DNA of 64,000 nucleotides. Origin: Tenrec ecaudatus. Taxonomy: Eukaryota; Chordata; Mammalia; Afrosoricida; Tenrecidae. The stretch covers positions 90,592,563 through 90,656,562 of the forward strand of contig NC_134545.1 in assembly GCF_050624435.1 (NCBI RefSeq), given 5' to 3'. The position numbers were made by a program, and so were the translations under genes. Positions 1 through 10,717 of the stretch are shown piece by piece. How positions within the stretch are numbered: the stretch's first letter is position 1; every line of letters begins with the position of its first letter. The notes beneath the pieces are model-generated. The model was given only the letters and a program-made list of their open reading frames with translations. It searched no databases and was not told where the DNA came from.

Positions 1-1373
1 TCTTCTCCAGAGCAGTCAATTGATTGACTTTCCATTGGAAGTCCAACTTGTTGCCCACTGCACCACCAGGGGTGAATGATTTTTGCAAAGTGCACAGCTA
101 ATATAAAAGGCTGCCCAATGCTTGCTGCAAGAGGGTGTGTGTTTCTATGGGAGCCATTCTCAGGGTGATCTTGGTCTCCCAACGAATAAATAACAACAGA
201 ATAGTACTAATATTCTTTCCTTATGTCACTCGATAAACTTTCAAACTATGGTCACATTCATTGTTTTTCTCATAGCTTTGTTGCAAAGATTTAATGAAGC
301 AACATAAGTGAAACATCTACACAGAGAGCCTCATTTGTGGCCACCACCAAACACGGTCTGAACACAGCCAAGAATCTAGCCCATTGTCATTAGAAATATT
401 TCCGCATTGTATAGGAAGTTAAAAATATAATCATGATTAGATAATGGGATGCTTGGCTTTACTCTGTGATGATACTCAAAAGGACTGATTTACATACTTT
501 GAAAGGTTAAACTTTATTGTAGGTGATCTATATCTCAATAAAGCTGCTATTATGAAATAATCATTAAATGCATTATTCTTCTAATCCTCAAATTTAAATG
601 GAAACAAATTAAGTATCTTTCTAATTCAGTTTACTGGGCATTGAAAACCTGTTAGTGCCATATTCTCTGCATATTTGTCTGCAGTAATTAGGTCCCATGC
701 CTGGGGAAACAACTGCTGGATGACAGTGCTTATTTGCTGGAAGGTTCTTCCTAGATTTCTTCATTAAAAACCACCAGCATTGCACATGTGAGTTTACAGT
801 TACCCTTTGGGGAGAAATTCACATACCACTTTTGCATATAATGACTCTTGTTATGTTGTTCTACTAGGCAGCTGTAGATATAGGAATTCATCGTTCAGAT
901 TCCCAAAGGTGGGAGAAGATCGTTCCTTAGCAGATAAACCAGGGCTTATTCGAGGGCAGAATTTCCTAATCTAAAATAAGCATCTTTATTCCCAGCGGGG
1001 GTGTGCCATCCTGGACGGCATCTGCCAAGGGAGAAATTAAGACTGTCTTGAATGATGATGTGCTTTGTTTAAGAAAAACCAACAAAGACCCAGAGCCTTT
1101 TGAATAACAGTCAACTCAGATGAAATTTGCATAGTCACTGGGGATTCATTTTCCGTAAGATCATTGCTCTGGTTTGGCTACACCTATTTTGCTACAAACA
1201 TTTTATTCCCTGTGCTTCTTATCACCTGAGAAATGATGCCACCATAGAGTTGTTCAAGAGACCGAGTCACTTCATTTCTAGAAAGGGCGGATTGATTTGG
1301 ATTGATTAGTCACTTCCTGAAACAACAGCAGCCTACCTAGAAATCAAATGCTAAACTCAAATAAAGTGGCTTA
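1..1373. other. Single-copy non-coding DNA
   Basis: No recognisable gene. At about 490-560 the sequence ends in an ATCTCAATAAAG motif that resembles the polyadenylation end of an old L1, but it is too short to assign. The longest frame here (60 codons near 1127) has no recognisable domain. Confidence 0.5.
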
Positions 1374-1381
1374 CCCTAGAG

Positions 1382-1866
1382 CAGGGGTTCTCAATCTTCC
1401 TCATACCGCCACCCTTTCATGCACCTCCTCACTTGGTGGTGACCCACAATCATAACATTTTTTGTTGTTGCTACTTTGTAAATGTCATTTTGCTACTGTT
1501 ATGAATCATCGTGTAAATATGTGATAGGCAGGATGTATTTTCATTGTTACAAATTGAACATAATGAAAACACAGTGATTAATCACAAAAACAATATGTAA
1601 TTATATATTGTAAAGTATTTCTTTCTAATGACAAATCAATGAAATTTTGTCTTGAAGCATGGTGTCGCATGGGTCACAGTCTTCATGCTGGGTACTCGTA
1701 TGGGGACGTATCTGCATGTTGACGGACCCGTCTGGAGACATAGTGGAGCGGTGTCTCAATTTCAAAGACCATCAGAAATATGTGTTTTCCAATGGTCTTA
1801 GGCAACCTCTGTGAAAGGGTCTTTCGATCCCCAAAGGGGACACGACCCACAAGTTGAGAACCACTG
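1382..1866. mobile_element. SPIN-type non-autonomous hAT transposon, copy 1
   Basis: A 485-bp element with inverted ends CAGGGGTTCTCAA on the left and, on the opposite strand, CAGTGGTTCTCAA on the right. The interior has the characteristic SPIN blocks, including a run around TATGTAATTATATATTG and the GGTCGTGTCCCC-like end. It is flanked by perfect 8-bp duplications CCCTAGAG at 1374-1381 and 1867-1874, the length expected of hAT transposition. It has no transposase coding capacity and would have been mobilised in trans. SPIN is known to have spread horizontally among tetrapods; the family call is from memory of its consensus. Confidence 0.9.
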
Positions 1867-1874
1867 CCCTAGAG

Positions 1875-2408
1875 AAAGGTAAACAATAATGGGTTATCCC
1901 TCCACTTACAATGCAATGGCGTTTTCGCATACTGTATACACAGGCCTTCTTCATCCCACATCTCTCCGTCTCTACCAACAATTACAAACCCTGCAGACAA
2001 CCCCACAAAGAGCGGTCATACTCTACTGCACATTGAAATCTGTTTCATGACTTGGTGGTAATTCCCTGCTTCAGCAAACTAGGATCTTTACATTCCAAAC
2101 CAGGATGCAAGATGAAATGCGTATCAAATACAAGGCCAGGGTTTAATATATGAGTGTGATTTTACAACTATGGAAGTTATCTTTAATCAGTCTACTGCCT
2201 AGCATGTGGTTTGCGTGTACTTTGCTTGTTTTTAAAGCATGTACCTTGTTGACCTTAGGTTCATGCCCTATGCTGTTGTCCTAAATGAGGGAACTTCCAC
2301 ACAAACCTCAAATGGTTTTATTTTATTGGCAAGTTTTAGTGAGACATCCAACTACAGACAGAATGGGAAGGAAGGCTTAGTGATCTATTTCTGGGAAAAA
2401 TGACCAAT
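1875..2408. other. Single-copy non-coding DNA
   Basis: Non-repetitive sequence between the first SPIN element and the L1 insertion. I see no gene, splice pattern or RNA gene. Confidence 0.45.
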
Positions 2409-2424
2409 GAAAATTCAATGGATC

Positions 2425-3084
2425 GTTGCATTCACACCTTGGGGCACTGGTTTGAAGTCTGGTCCCTCTTTCCCTGTGGAGATATAAACAATACCCTCTC
2501 CTTGGGTGGGTTCGCACCCCATGCCCTAGCTACCCATTTCTTCCTTATTTTCATCATTTTTTTTAGTAGAGAACCAGTGGAGAGGTCTGGGGGGTTGGCC
2601 CCAGTACCAAATACTAGGTGGAAGCCTGCCCCTCACCCCAGAAGAATTTATTTCAAAGGACAGCATTGAATCTGCATTTCCGGGAGAGGGACATATCTGA
2701 TCAGAGCACACAGGAGCAGATGAAGAGGAAGTAGAGCACATCCTGGCCCACCAGGCCTTGAGAATGATGACCCCAATTAGAACAGCCAGTCCACAGAGAG
2801 GACCACATGGCCAGCCCCACTGTGAGACAGGATGCCCCTCACTGACCCATGGCCCTGCAGGGGACAGCACCGGAGACACAGTGTGGGAATTGCTCCCGAC
2901 CTGATCCCACCACACCAAGGCAAAGCACTGGGGGGATGCAGCAGAACAGCAAGAGAACGGAGTGGCAAGGTCCCCAGGGAATGCTGAAGGTGGACTTTGG
3001 GGACAGGGCATGGTGCCCCAACAGACTGGACTGGAAAACACTCCTAAAGGCCAACAAACGATCCTTAAACTGAAAAAAGAAAAA
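2425..3084 (+). mobile_element. L1 3'UTR fragment with A-rich tail and target duplication
   Basis: The interior (about 2640-3070) matches the reverse complement of 41940-42400, which lies in the 3'UTR of a minus-strand L1. Shared blocks include CATCCTGGCCCA and CAGAGAGGACCA, and translated peptides such as SPGN. The fragment ends in a tail AAAAAAGAAAAA and is bracketed by the direct repeat GAAAATTCAATGGATC (2409-2424) and GAAAATTCTATGGATC (3085-3100), 15 of 16 identical. This looks like target-primed insertion of an L1 RNA that ended early in its 3'UTR. The 171-codon minus frame across it is not a gene. Confidence 0.75.
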
Positions 3085-3100
3085 GAAAATTCTATGGATC

Positions 3101-3780
3101 AGCACACAATATTGTTCAATGGAGCACTGGACAATGAGTCAGGTGATTAGAGTGTTTCCTATTGGCTACAACAATAGACTCAAGCCTGCCAATTATTATG
3201 GAGATGGCACGGGACTGGGGATGCTTGGTTCTGGAAGCTTGGCTTCACTTGATCGCAAGCAACAATAAGGCTTGACGTCGCTACCTCCTAGGTCTCCACA
3301 TTGGTACTGGTTTTGTGACACAGATATTCTTTTATATCTTTAGCGGCTTCATTGAGCTTATTTTCAGGGGTTTACTTTATTCTCTTTTTTGGTGGAAACT
3401 TTCAGAAATTGTGGTTTACTGATACATCCTAATCATCTCAACTAGGAAAAAAGGTCCTTCATGCTGTAAGATTCTCCGCAAAGAGTATTTTATCCAAAGT
3501 AATAGCTTTTCCTTAAGCGTTTATAAGAAAGTCGAGAGTGAAGGTCTGTCAAGAAGGAAATAAATCCAGTGCAGGCCATCGGGAAACAAAAATGCTGCCA
3601 CCGAAAGCTCGTTAGCCCATTTCACCTCAGCGAGACACTGATTTACTGTGGGGTTTTCTGTGCCAGGTTCTGAAATCGCTTGGCTCACATTACCAGTGGA
3701 TTCCATTAATCTCATTCACTGACTTCCTCTGTTGCACAATTAACATTTTTGTATTTAAGCACCCCCTTAACACTGTTCTC
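3101..3780. other. Single-copy non-coding DNA
   Basis: No known repeat or gene is visible in this stretch. Confidence 0.45.
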
Positions 3781-4210
3781 TGCCTGCTCTTCGCTACAGC
3801 CCACCTGTGGCGTCTGAAATAACACACAGGCGTTAACAGTCCTCACTGCGATTTCGATTGACACCTGCGCCGTCTAAGTAGCTCTTGACTTATTTCCTGC
3901 AGAATGTGTTCATAATCGCGGCCACGTTTATTTTCCTCCAGATGTGAATTAAAAGCACCGCGCGGGCCAATCTAAGTGGAAACTTGGAAGAGGATGACAG
4001 GACTCCTCTTCTGCCCTCTCCCCAAGCACCATATTCCACCCTTCCAGTGCAGCAGGAAGCGCGTCCAGCAGGTGGCAGAACTGCTGTGTGTCCCAGGAGC
4101 AAACCGCAGGTGGCAAGGGACACAGCATGCGCCCCTTAAAGTGCACCCACACCTGCCAATAAACACGCAGCCCTGGCGGCAGAAACCCCCACTACAAGCA
4201 AGCCGTGCCA
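3781..4210. other. CpG-enriched interval
   Basis: I count about 20 CpG dinucleotides in 430 bases, far above the rest of the window, including CGCGG, GCGCG and CCGCGCGGG clusters. The enrichment is weaker than a classical island. It contains a consensus CTCF-like motif (4065-4078) and a weaker second one at about 4103-4117. It could be a small regulatory element or an orphan CpG island. No transcript start can be seen. Confidence 0.5.
4065..4078 (+). promoter_or_regulatory. CTCF-like binding motif
   Basis: CCAGCAGGTGGCAG matches every position of the commonly used CTCF core CCASYAGRKGGCRS. A second, 10-of-12 match in the same orientation lies about 38 bases downstream (CCGCAGGTGGCA). CTCF acts as an insulator and loop anchor, and motif direction sets loop polarity. 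Occupancy cannot be seen from sequence. Confidence 0.55.
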
Positions 4211-4722
4211 TTGTCAGTTTGACTCAAGCATTCAAATTGGCCTCCCCAAAATCAGTCCCCCCAAATTACAAATTTGCACTGTGAGCCACTGGGTTAGTTC
4301 ATCCTTTGGATACATATCAATATTTCCCGTCTTACTGACATTTCTCTTTCCCTCATTTCACATTTAAAATAACTAGTGAGTTTGGGAAGCTTGGGGACTG
4401 TCTTATAAATAAGTGACTTTTTAGGCTCTGAAGAGCTCTTCCATGCGCTCCATCCACCTCTAACCACTAGGGATGGGGCGACATTAAGCTTTTTCCCCTT
4501 AAGGGTATTTAATTTGCCCCCCTTGAAAGCAGCTTCTCACTTTTCTATCACCATGAGAGCAGATCTCCTTTAGCGCATCAGCTTCTAAGACAGCCAAAGA
4601 CCAGAAGGAAATAAATCCGGAAAAGCATCGAAATTGCTATGCTCCTTCAGTCAGCTTGAAGGACTGCATACTGCTTTCATTTGTGCCTTTATTCACATGC
4701 GTCTGTGGCAGGTATCTCTCCA

Positions 4723-4723
<1 letters not shown>
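4211..4723. other. Single-copy non-coding DNA
   Basis: Nothing recognisable. This is moderate-GC unique sequence up to the CA microsatellite. Confidence 0.45.
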
Positions 4724-4765
<42 letters not shown>

Positions 4766-4934
4766 TACACACACACATACACACACACACATACACACAC
4801 ACATACACACACACATACATACACACATACACACACACATACACACACACATACATACACACACATACATACACACACATACACACATACACACACACAC
4901 ATACACACACACACACATACACACACACACACAC
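4724..4934 (+). repeat. (CA)n microsatellite with CATA interruptions
   Basis: About 210 bases of CA repeat broken at irregular spacing by CATA or CATACATA units. The HTHTHT and VCVCVC open frames on both strands are translations of this tract and are not genes. Alternating purine-pyrimidine tracts of this length can adopt Z-DNA and are usually length-polymorphic. Confidence 0.98.
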
Positions 4935-6399
4935 GCCATCCTCTGCAAAGGCTACACATGGCCACAGCAACTGGAAACCAAGCCACACAGAAGCATCCGT
5001 CACTGGAAAGGGTCCCTTAAAGCGGCAATGTTAACTCTCTTGTGTCCAATGGGACCCATAGTCCCTTCTACATCAGGCTTCATGCAAAGCTCCGCTCTAC
5101 TTTTTAGTGTGCGCAGCCAGCTGGGAAGGCCTTGTTTAACTTTGAAAGGGCCTCATCTTAACCAACCCCAGGACCAGAGACTCTATAGGACATGTGTGCC
5201 CCCATGGATGGTAGAAAAGTCCATAGCTATAAAATATTATTTCATTTCATTAAAAATGCCTCCCATTACTGAAGCTACATGACTTCAACAGCACCGCCAA
5301 CAACAGATTTAAAGGCGAAAAAACACTTTGGAAAGGGATGATGGAGAGGATGAGTTGCTTCATTTTAAAAACGAGTCTGCCCCTCTTGGTGCAGCGTGGT
5401 TCTATTTAGCAAATGGCCTCCTAGAAGAAAAGGAACATACTAATCAGGACCCAGAAGGATAAATTATGTCTTTTACTCAAGAATCGTGAAGCACTCCATT
5501 TGCCTCATGCTGCACACAGGAGAGAAGGGGATGCTGGTAATCGAGTTTTCTGACAGTGCTCATGGTTATGAGGACATTGAGATTTTTAGAATTTGCTATT
5601 CCATCCTGCCCGTGGGGAAGGAGCGGTCCGAGTTCCAGAAGAGAATTGTCCGCTCTTGCTGAAGCCTCTGCCGCCAGAAAAATAATTCTATGAATAATGC
5701 TATGCTATGTTCCGCTTCCCAGGATTCCTACAGAGCTCACCATTAAAAAATAAAACAAAACAAACAAAACCCAAGTGTCGTCAAGCAGGAAGAGGAAAGG
5801 GAAAGAAAATGCCATCAGGAAAAAAGGGAGCATCCTCTGGTGAAGAACATTCCCTAGAGCTCAGAAAGGCGGCCGAAAGGAGTGCTTAGCCTAGTGGATT
5901 CACAGCAATCCCGTGACAAGCAGTTCAATGGCAATAAATGCTGAGTAAGTAGAGTGTGGAGAGTGGTTACATTTTTTAAAGTTATCTTTGTTCTATACAG
6001 TTTGTTCCAGGTCAGCCATACCAGAACCTGCACCATCCCTCCAAGACCACAGTCATGCTTGGGGAATACCGCTGCAGACACCTTGCTTGCCCCTTCAGCT
6101 GAGCCTTACCTTTCTGATCCTAGGTGCAGCCTGAGTAATACTTGCCAAATACACAACAGTTTTATTTTGAAAAGTCCATCAATGGGCTGAGGTTATAGTT
6201 CAGAAAATTTAGCATATTTTGTGAGTCATGTCTGAATCTATTTTCTAGTCTCAGAAGTGATTATTCATCAGCCAAACTCAACTCTGAGAAAGCGAGAGCC
6301 ACAGATTAAAGGACCAGAGAGGGAACCCTTCAAGGCACCAGCAGGACTTCCCCTGTCTTCTTGACTGGATTCTGACCGCACCCTGATGTGCTGATCCTC
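4935..6399. other. Single-copy non-coding DNA
   Basis: No known repeat family or gene recognised. A short A-rich tract lies at about 5743-5770. Open frames of 60-78 codons here look like chance. Confidence 0.45.
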
Positions 6400-6407
6400 A
6401 TCTAGAG

Positions 6408-6845
6408 CAGTGGTTGTGGACCCCCCTTCCATCAAATTATTTTCGTTTCTACTTCATCACTGTCATTTTGCTACTGTTAGGAATCGTCATGTAAATATCT
6501 GATAGGCAGGAGGTATTTCCATTGTTCCAAATTGAACATAATGAAAGCATAATGATTCATCACAAAAACGATATGTAATTATATATTGTGAAATATTTAT
6601 TTCTAATTACAAATAAATGAAATTTTATTTTGAAGCTGATGTAGCATGGGCAACAGTCTTCATGCTGGGTACTCATATGTGGGCATATGTGCATGTGAAT
6701 GGACCTGCCTGGAGATGGATGGAGGAGCGGTGTCTTGGTTCCTAAGACCATCAGAAATATGTGTTTTCCAATAGTCTTAGGCAACCCCTGTTAAAGGGTC
6801 ATTCAACCCCCAAAGGGGTCGCAACCCACAGGTTGAGAACCACCA
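6408..6845. mobile_element. SPIN-type non-autonomous hAT transposon, copy 2
   Basis: A second SPIN copy in the same orientation as the one at 1382. It begins CAGTGGTT and ends in sequence whose complement reads TGGTGGTTCTCAACC. The interior carries the same TATGTAATTATATATTG block and the GGGGTCGCAACCC end. It is about 47 bases shorter than copy 1, missing sequence just inside its left end. Flanking 8-bp repeats are ATCTAGAG (6400-6407) and TTCTAGAG (6846-6853), 7 of 8 identical. Confidence 0.9.
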
Positions 6846-7124
6846 TTCTAGAGTAACCTGTGTGACCTCAGAAGTGTCCCTAACCCACTGAATGCCTGTC
6901 ATTGTTCTTAGCAGATTTTAGCAATATTAGTAGTTGACATATTTGCTTTCTTTGTGGACTAAATTCGCTGTGGGCAAGGGTTGCATATGCTCCTTCAATG
7001 CTGTAGTCAGAGTTTGATAGTATTCATTCAGCTGAGAATCTGCATTTCTATTTGAGATACATTACATCAGAATGAACATTTTAACAGTGTATCTAGGTGA
7101 ACTTAATTCTAGTCCCCGTTCAAG

Positions 7125-7984
7125 AGGAATTAGTTCTTATGGCATGGTCCTGCGTCACAGTCACCTGATCTCTGAAGATAAGAGTGCTATAACAAAGCGT
7201 GGTGAAGAAAGTAGATGGTCCCTGGCTATCAATGAGAATGATGTTGGGGTTATTGAAAACTTGTATTCAAACAAGCAGCCATCTAAGGGAGGCATCAAGT
7301 AAGTCTACATGGAAGAAATACAAAAAGCTGTGTGATCCAAAGATGGCAAAACCCCAAATAACAAATATGATAAAGGGAAAGGTGTCAGAATTTAAATTGT
7401 GAACATTTAATTTGTAGAAGGCCATGGAAGACAGCGGGAGCCCAAATGTATCTGCAAAATATCTATTCAGATTAACTCTCTGATAGACTCCCTCTGACCA
7501 CACTTGAGGGTCATGAACAGCTTTACTGTTAGAGTGAGATTAATGTAAACCTGAATATTGGTGGATGGAATGATGGTATAAATATGCTACTTGGTAAATT
7601 GACCTCCCTACTGACAGATCCTGAGTTTTCTCTGAGTTTAAATATTTCTCATTTGTTCCTCAGCAGAAATGTTCTCTCTGGCTTACTTTAATATTACTGG
7701 TGATTTTTTATCTGTTTTGTTGTTGTTTTTTCTTGTTTGTTATGGTCCCCAGATTTGGAAGCACAGATGGAACAGATGTATAAAGGCAATAACTGATGTA
7801 ATAGCAAGTTGGGGATTCATAAGGGGGGAGTTTGAGAGGAATTGGGGAGCAAATAATGAGTATGGGAGGGGGAGGATACACTAGAACTGTGTGTGATGAT
7901 GTATATACACCTCTAACAAAGCGACTTAATTATGGAAGGGTATGATATGTGAATTTTATATTAATAAAACTATTGCAAAAAAAG
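7125..7984 (+). mobile_element. L1 3'UTR fragment
   Basis: Matches other L1 3'UTR copies in the window (62060-62200 and 56950-57250), sharing the order GGTGAAGAAAG, TGGCTATCAA, a 'cttgaagac'-like block and CAGCCATCTAAG. It ends with TTAATAAAAC and a short A run at 7977-7984, the usual L1 polyadenylation end. It is truncated at the 5' side and has no ORF2. The left boundary is approximate. Confidence 0.7.
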
Positions 7985-8214
7985 ATATCCAGGGATTTTT
8001 ATGTATATGTGATCTTTAGTACCACGTAGATTTTGATTTAGTATATTTTGAATGAAAATTCAATTTATCAGCCAGATATTGATTAAGAATGAACTTGAAA
8101 TTTAACATTCTAAATATATTTTCAGTTGCTAACACACATGATGAATGAAAGACTAAATGAACCAATTAAGCCTAGAAACTTCAGAGTTAAGAGAAAGTAG
8201 ATGTCACATTCCTA

Positions 8215-8455
8215 GATTGTTATAATCGTGAGGGATTCAACTTTCCTCCTGCAGTCAGTGCCATTCTTGGGATGGAGGAGAACTTTGTGGACTGGTGTCG
8301 GATATATGGGCTAATGTTGGCCTTGTGGGCTTGGGGAGCACTGGGTTGGGATATTTTCTCGATGTGCACTTACCCTTTATATAAAACTCTCTCTTATACA
8401 TGAGTTTCTGTGAATTTGCTTCTCTAGAGTTCCCAGACTAACACAAATACAGACT
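8215..8455 (+). mobile_element. L1-like 3' end, second 3'UTR type
   Basis: The sequence from TTTGTGGACTGGTGTC to TATAAAACTCTCTCTTA is shared with 35470-35600, where it follows an L1 ORF2 end. That identifies it as the 3' end of an L1 lineage with a different 3'UTR. It continues into TTCTCTAG-GTTCCCAGACTAACAC, a terminal motif I associate with afrotherian repeats. The assignment rests on the match within this window. Confidence 0.6.
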
Positions 8456-8629
8456 GAACTAGTGGTGAGTGGAGACAGCACTGACACACAGCGTTCCTGA
8501 TTGTCAACCACACAATATTCTCTCACTCTGTTCTACAGGCTGCACATGCGCCTGAGGAGGGGTCCTGGGATTCTCATTATTCTCAAGGCTATTCGTGGTT
8601 TGTTATGACCCAGAGTTGAATGTTTCCCA

Positions 8630-8984
8630 TAGTCAATCCAACACAAGTGAACATCTTTCTGAAATTCTGTGCTTTCAGCCACAGGCCATCAGTCATCAGC
8701 AACGATATTCTTCATGCTATGTCGTCTTCTGAATCAGACTTGTGTTTCTAACTCATGTACACTACCTGTGCACTGCATTTTCTTCAGCAAAATTTTGCTT
8801 GCATTTTAAGTTGATGATATTTCTTGATTATTTACACATTCTGTTGGATCATTTTCTCTAGACTAGTCACAAATATGGATCTATTCCAGTCAGTTGGCCT
8901 TTTGGTTTTTTCCAAAAATCTTATCATTGGACTAGTTGGCTCTTTAAGTTCTTTATCAGCTTGCTAAAACTTTTCCATTGGAAT
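8630..8984 (-). mobile_element. RTE LINE fragment, reverse-transcriptase region
   Basis: On the minus strand this matches the afrotherian RTE (RTE1_LA-like, BovB clade) in the reverse-transcriptase region. Landmarks on the plus strand are CAGCAAAATTTTGCTTGC, AAATATGGATCT and TTCCAGTCAGTTGGCC. It continues after an insertion at 9930-10555. It is degenerate, with no open frame retained. Confidence 0.75.
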
Positions 8985-9009
8985 GGATTGTGATGATGTA
9001 TATGTGACT

Positions 9010-9475
9010 TCTTATTTTATTTTACTTTTTATTTATTCCTTTTATTGGGAGCTCTTACAGATATAGCATTCCATTGTTCCATTACCTCAAGCAGTATTGT
9101 ACAATTGTTACCACAATCAGTTTCCTTCTACTGGGACTCCTTGATATCAGCTACCCTTTATCTCCTCCCACCCCCACCCTAACCCCCGCTTATCTGTTTA
9201 TTCATTTATTTTTCCATATCTTACACATCCAATTTCTCCATTCACGGACAATTCTGTTGTTCAATCCCACTGAGTGGGGTTATACCGTCATCAATGCTAT
9301 CAGCTCCCAATCTCGCCCCCCTCTTCCTGTACCCTCAGGGAAGCATGGCTTCTGTTACTGTTCTGAAGGGTCATCTGCCTTGACTTTCATGTGTGGAAGG
9401 ATCTTAAACATTCAAACGAGGCCACACAAATCTGGCATGATTGCGGTAAAACAAATATATGACTCTTTTAAAGAA
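9010..9475 (-). mobile_element. L1 3' end inserted in an RTE
   Basis: On the minus strand this is an L1 3'UTR ending TAAGAGCTCCCAATAAAAGG. It shares the TTTTATTGGGAGCTCTTAC start with copies at 17140 and 47100, and the pyrimidine-rich CCTCCCACCCCCACCC stretch with 45780-45820. Together with 9480-9925 it splits the RTE reading through 8630-10555. The 134-codon plus frame across it has no coding homology. Confidence 0.7.
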
Positions 9476-9479
9476 TGAT

Positions 9480-9925
9480 TTAACTATGCAAATGTATGGT
9501 ATGTGACTATTATATCAAGAAAAACTACTAAACAAAGGAAAAAAACAAGCTATGGCTACCATGGGTGAAGAGAGTTTTTGCTTTGGGAGCATTGAGTTTA
9601 TGTTAATGGTGGTGGAATAATTTGGAAAAGTACATCAATAATGGCTTGTAAAACATGAAACGTATAATCAATGACACCGAAATATACATACAGAAGTTGC
9701 TGAACTGGAGAATGTTTTGTTTTGTATTTATTTGCCCCAATTAAAAAAATGATTACACCAATAACAGTGAGTATAAGGAGGGAAAAACTGTTCTAAAATG
9801 GATTGTGGTGATGACTGTGTAAGTTTTCTTGGTATGATTGAACTATTGAATTATGTGAAGTGTGGATGAAATGCCAATAAAACTGTTTAAATAAATATAT
9901 ACAAGCTTCCCAAAGGAAAACCAAA
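9480..9925 (+). mobile_element. L1 3' ends in tandem
   Basis: Plus-strand L1-type ends. One terminates near 9540 (GTGACTATTATATCAAG). A second, at about 9740-9900, has the ATGGATTGTGGTGATGA, TTGAACTATTGAATT and CAATAAAACTGTTTAAA motifs of L1 3' ends. With 9010-9475 this forms the inserted block inside the RTE. Confidence 0.65.
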
Positions 9926-9929
9926 AATG

Positions 9930-10555
9930 TTTCAATTCGTATTCTGTTCATTCCTGGATCCTCGATGTTCTCCAGAGTCTTCAGTGCAGCTTGTACTTCA
10001 GTACAATTGGTTCTTCATCAAGTGCTGCTACTTGACATGGTCAACGGTGGGTCAGCTCTTTGAGGCACAGTGGCTCCGCAGTGCTTACACCTTCTTTTGA
10101 TGCAACCTTGGCCATTCAGCATTTTACCCAGAGAATCTTTCAGTATTTTCTCAGGTCTTGAATTTTGTTTGCAGTCCTTTCATCAAGATAGATGCTGAGT
10201 GTGTTCTTCCATATGGGTTTTTAACTCCAGGTCTTTGTACATTTCATTTTAATACTTTACTTTGTCTTCAGTTGCCTTTTGAAATGTTCTGTTCTGGTCT
10301 TTCACTCGATCATTTCTCAGCTACTCTATAGTCAAGAGCAAGTTCCAGAGTCTTTTCTGACATCCACTCTGATCTTTTCTTTCTTTCCTGTCTTTTTATT
10401 TTCCCTCTTACAGTCTGCATGTATGATGTGCTTGATGTTATTTTACATCCTGCAGATCTTCTATCATTAATGTTAAGTGGGTCAAACTGTTCTTGAGATG
10501 GTCTTGATTTTCAGGCAGGATATATTCAAGATCAATGCCCTTCATGTCTTGCTAC
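9930..10555 (-). mobile_element. RTE LINE fragment, continuation
   Basis: Resumes the minus-strand RTE interrupted at 8984. Plus-strand landmarks are TCTTCAGTGCAGCTTG, CCTTCTTTTGATGC, TTTGTACATTTCATTTTAAT, GAGCAAGTTCCAGAGTC and TCTTTCTTTCCTGTCTTTTT, in the same order as the afrotherian RTE linker between endonuclease and reverse transcriptase. No open frame survives. Confidence 0.75.
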
Positions 10556-10717
10556 CAAGTTAATGCCATTTAGTTACTTCTGACTCACAACTATTATATG
10601 GAATTTCTAAGGCTTTATAAATCCTAATGGGAGCAGAGAGCCTCATGCCCCTTCAATGCAGTGGCTGGTGCAGTTGAGCCAGTACCATCAGATCTCCTTC
10701 CACATCACCCTAGGTGG
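10556..10717 (-). mobile_element. AfroSINE, degenerate
   Basis: Minus-strand AfroSINE remnant. From left to right: a TTCTGACTCACAACTAT tail block, CTAAGGCTTTATAAATC, GGGAGCAGAGAGCCTCAT and a final CACCCTAGGTGG (the tRNA-like 5' end). It abuts the RTE fragment. Confidence 0.6.

Noticed and set aside
2526..3041. A 171-codon minus-strand frame.
   Set aside because: It lies antisense in L1 3'UTR sequence that recurs at 41940-42400, with no known domain.
4634..5282. Several long open frames on both strands (up to 208 codons).
   Set aside because: They are translations of the CA microsatellite (HTHT and VCVC) and appear in all frames.
9074..9478. A 134-codon plus-strand frame with hydrophobic stretches.
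   Set aside because: It is the antisense of an L1 3'UTR; the hydrophobic residues come from its pyrimidine-rich strand.
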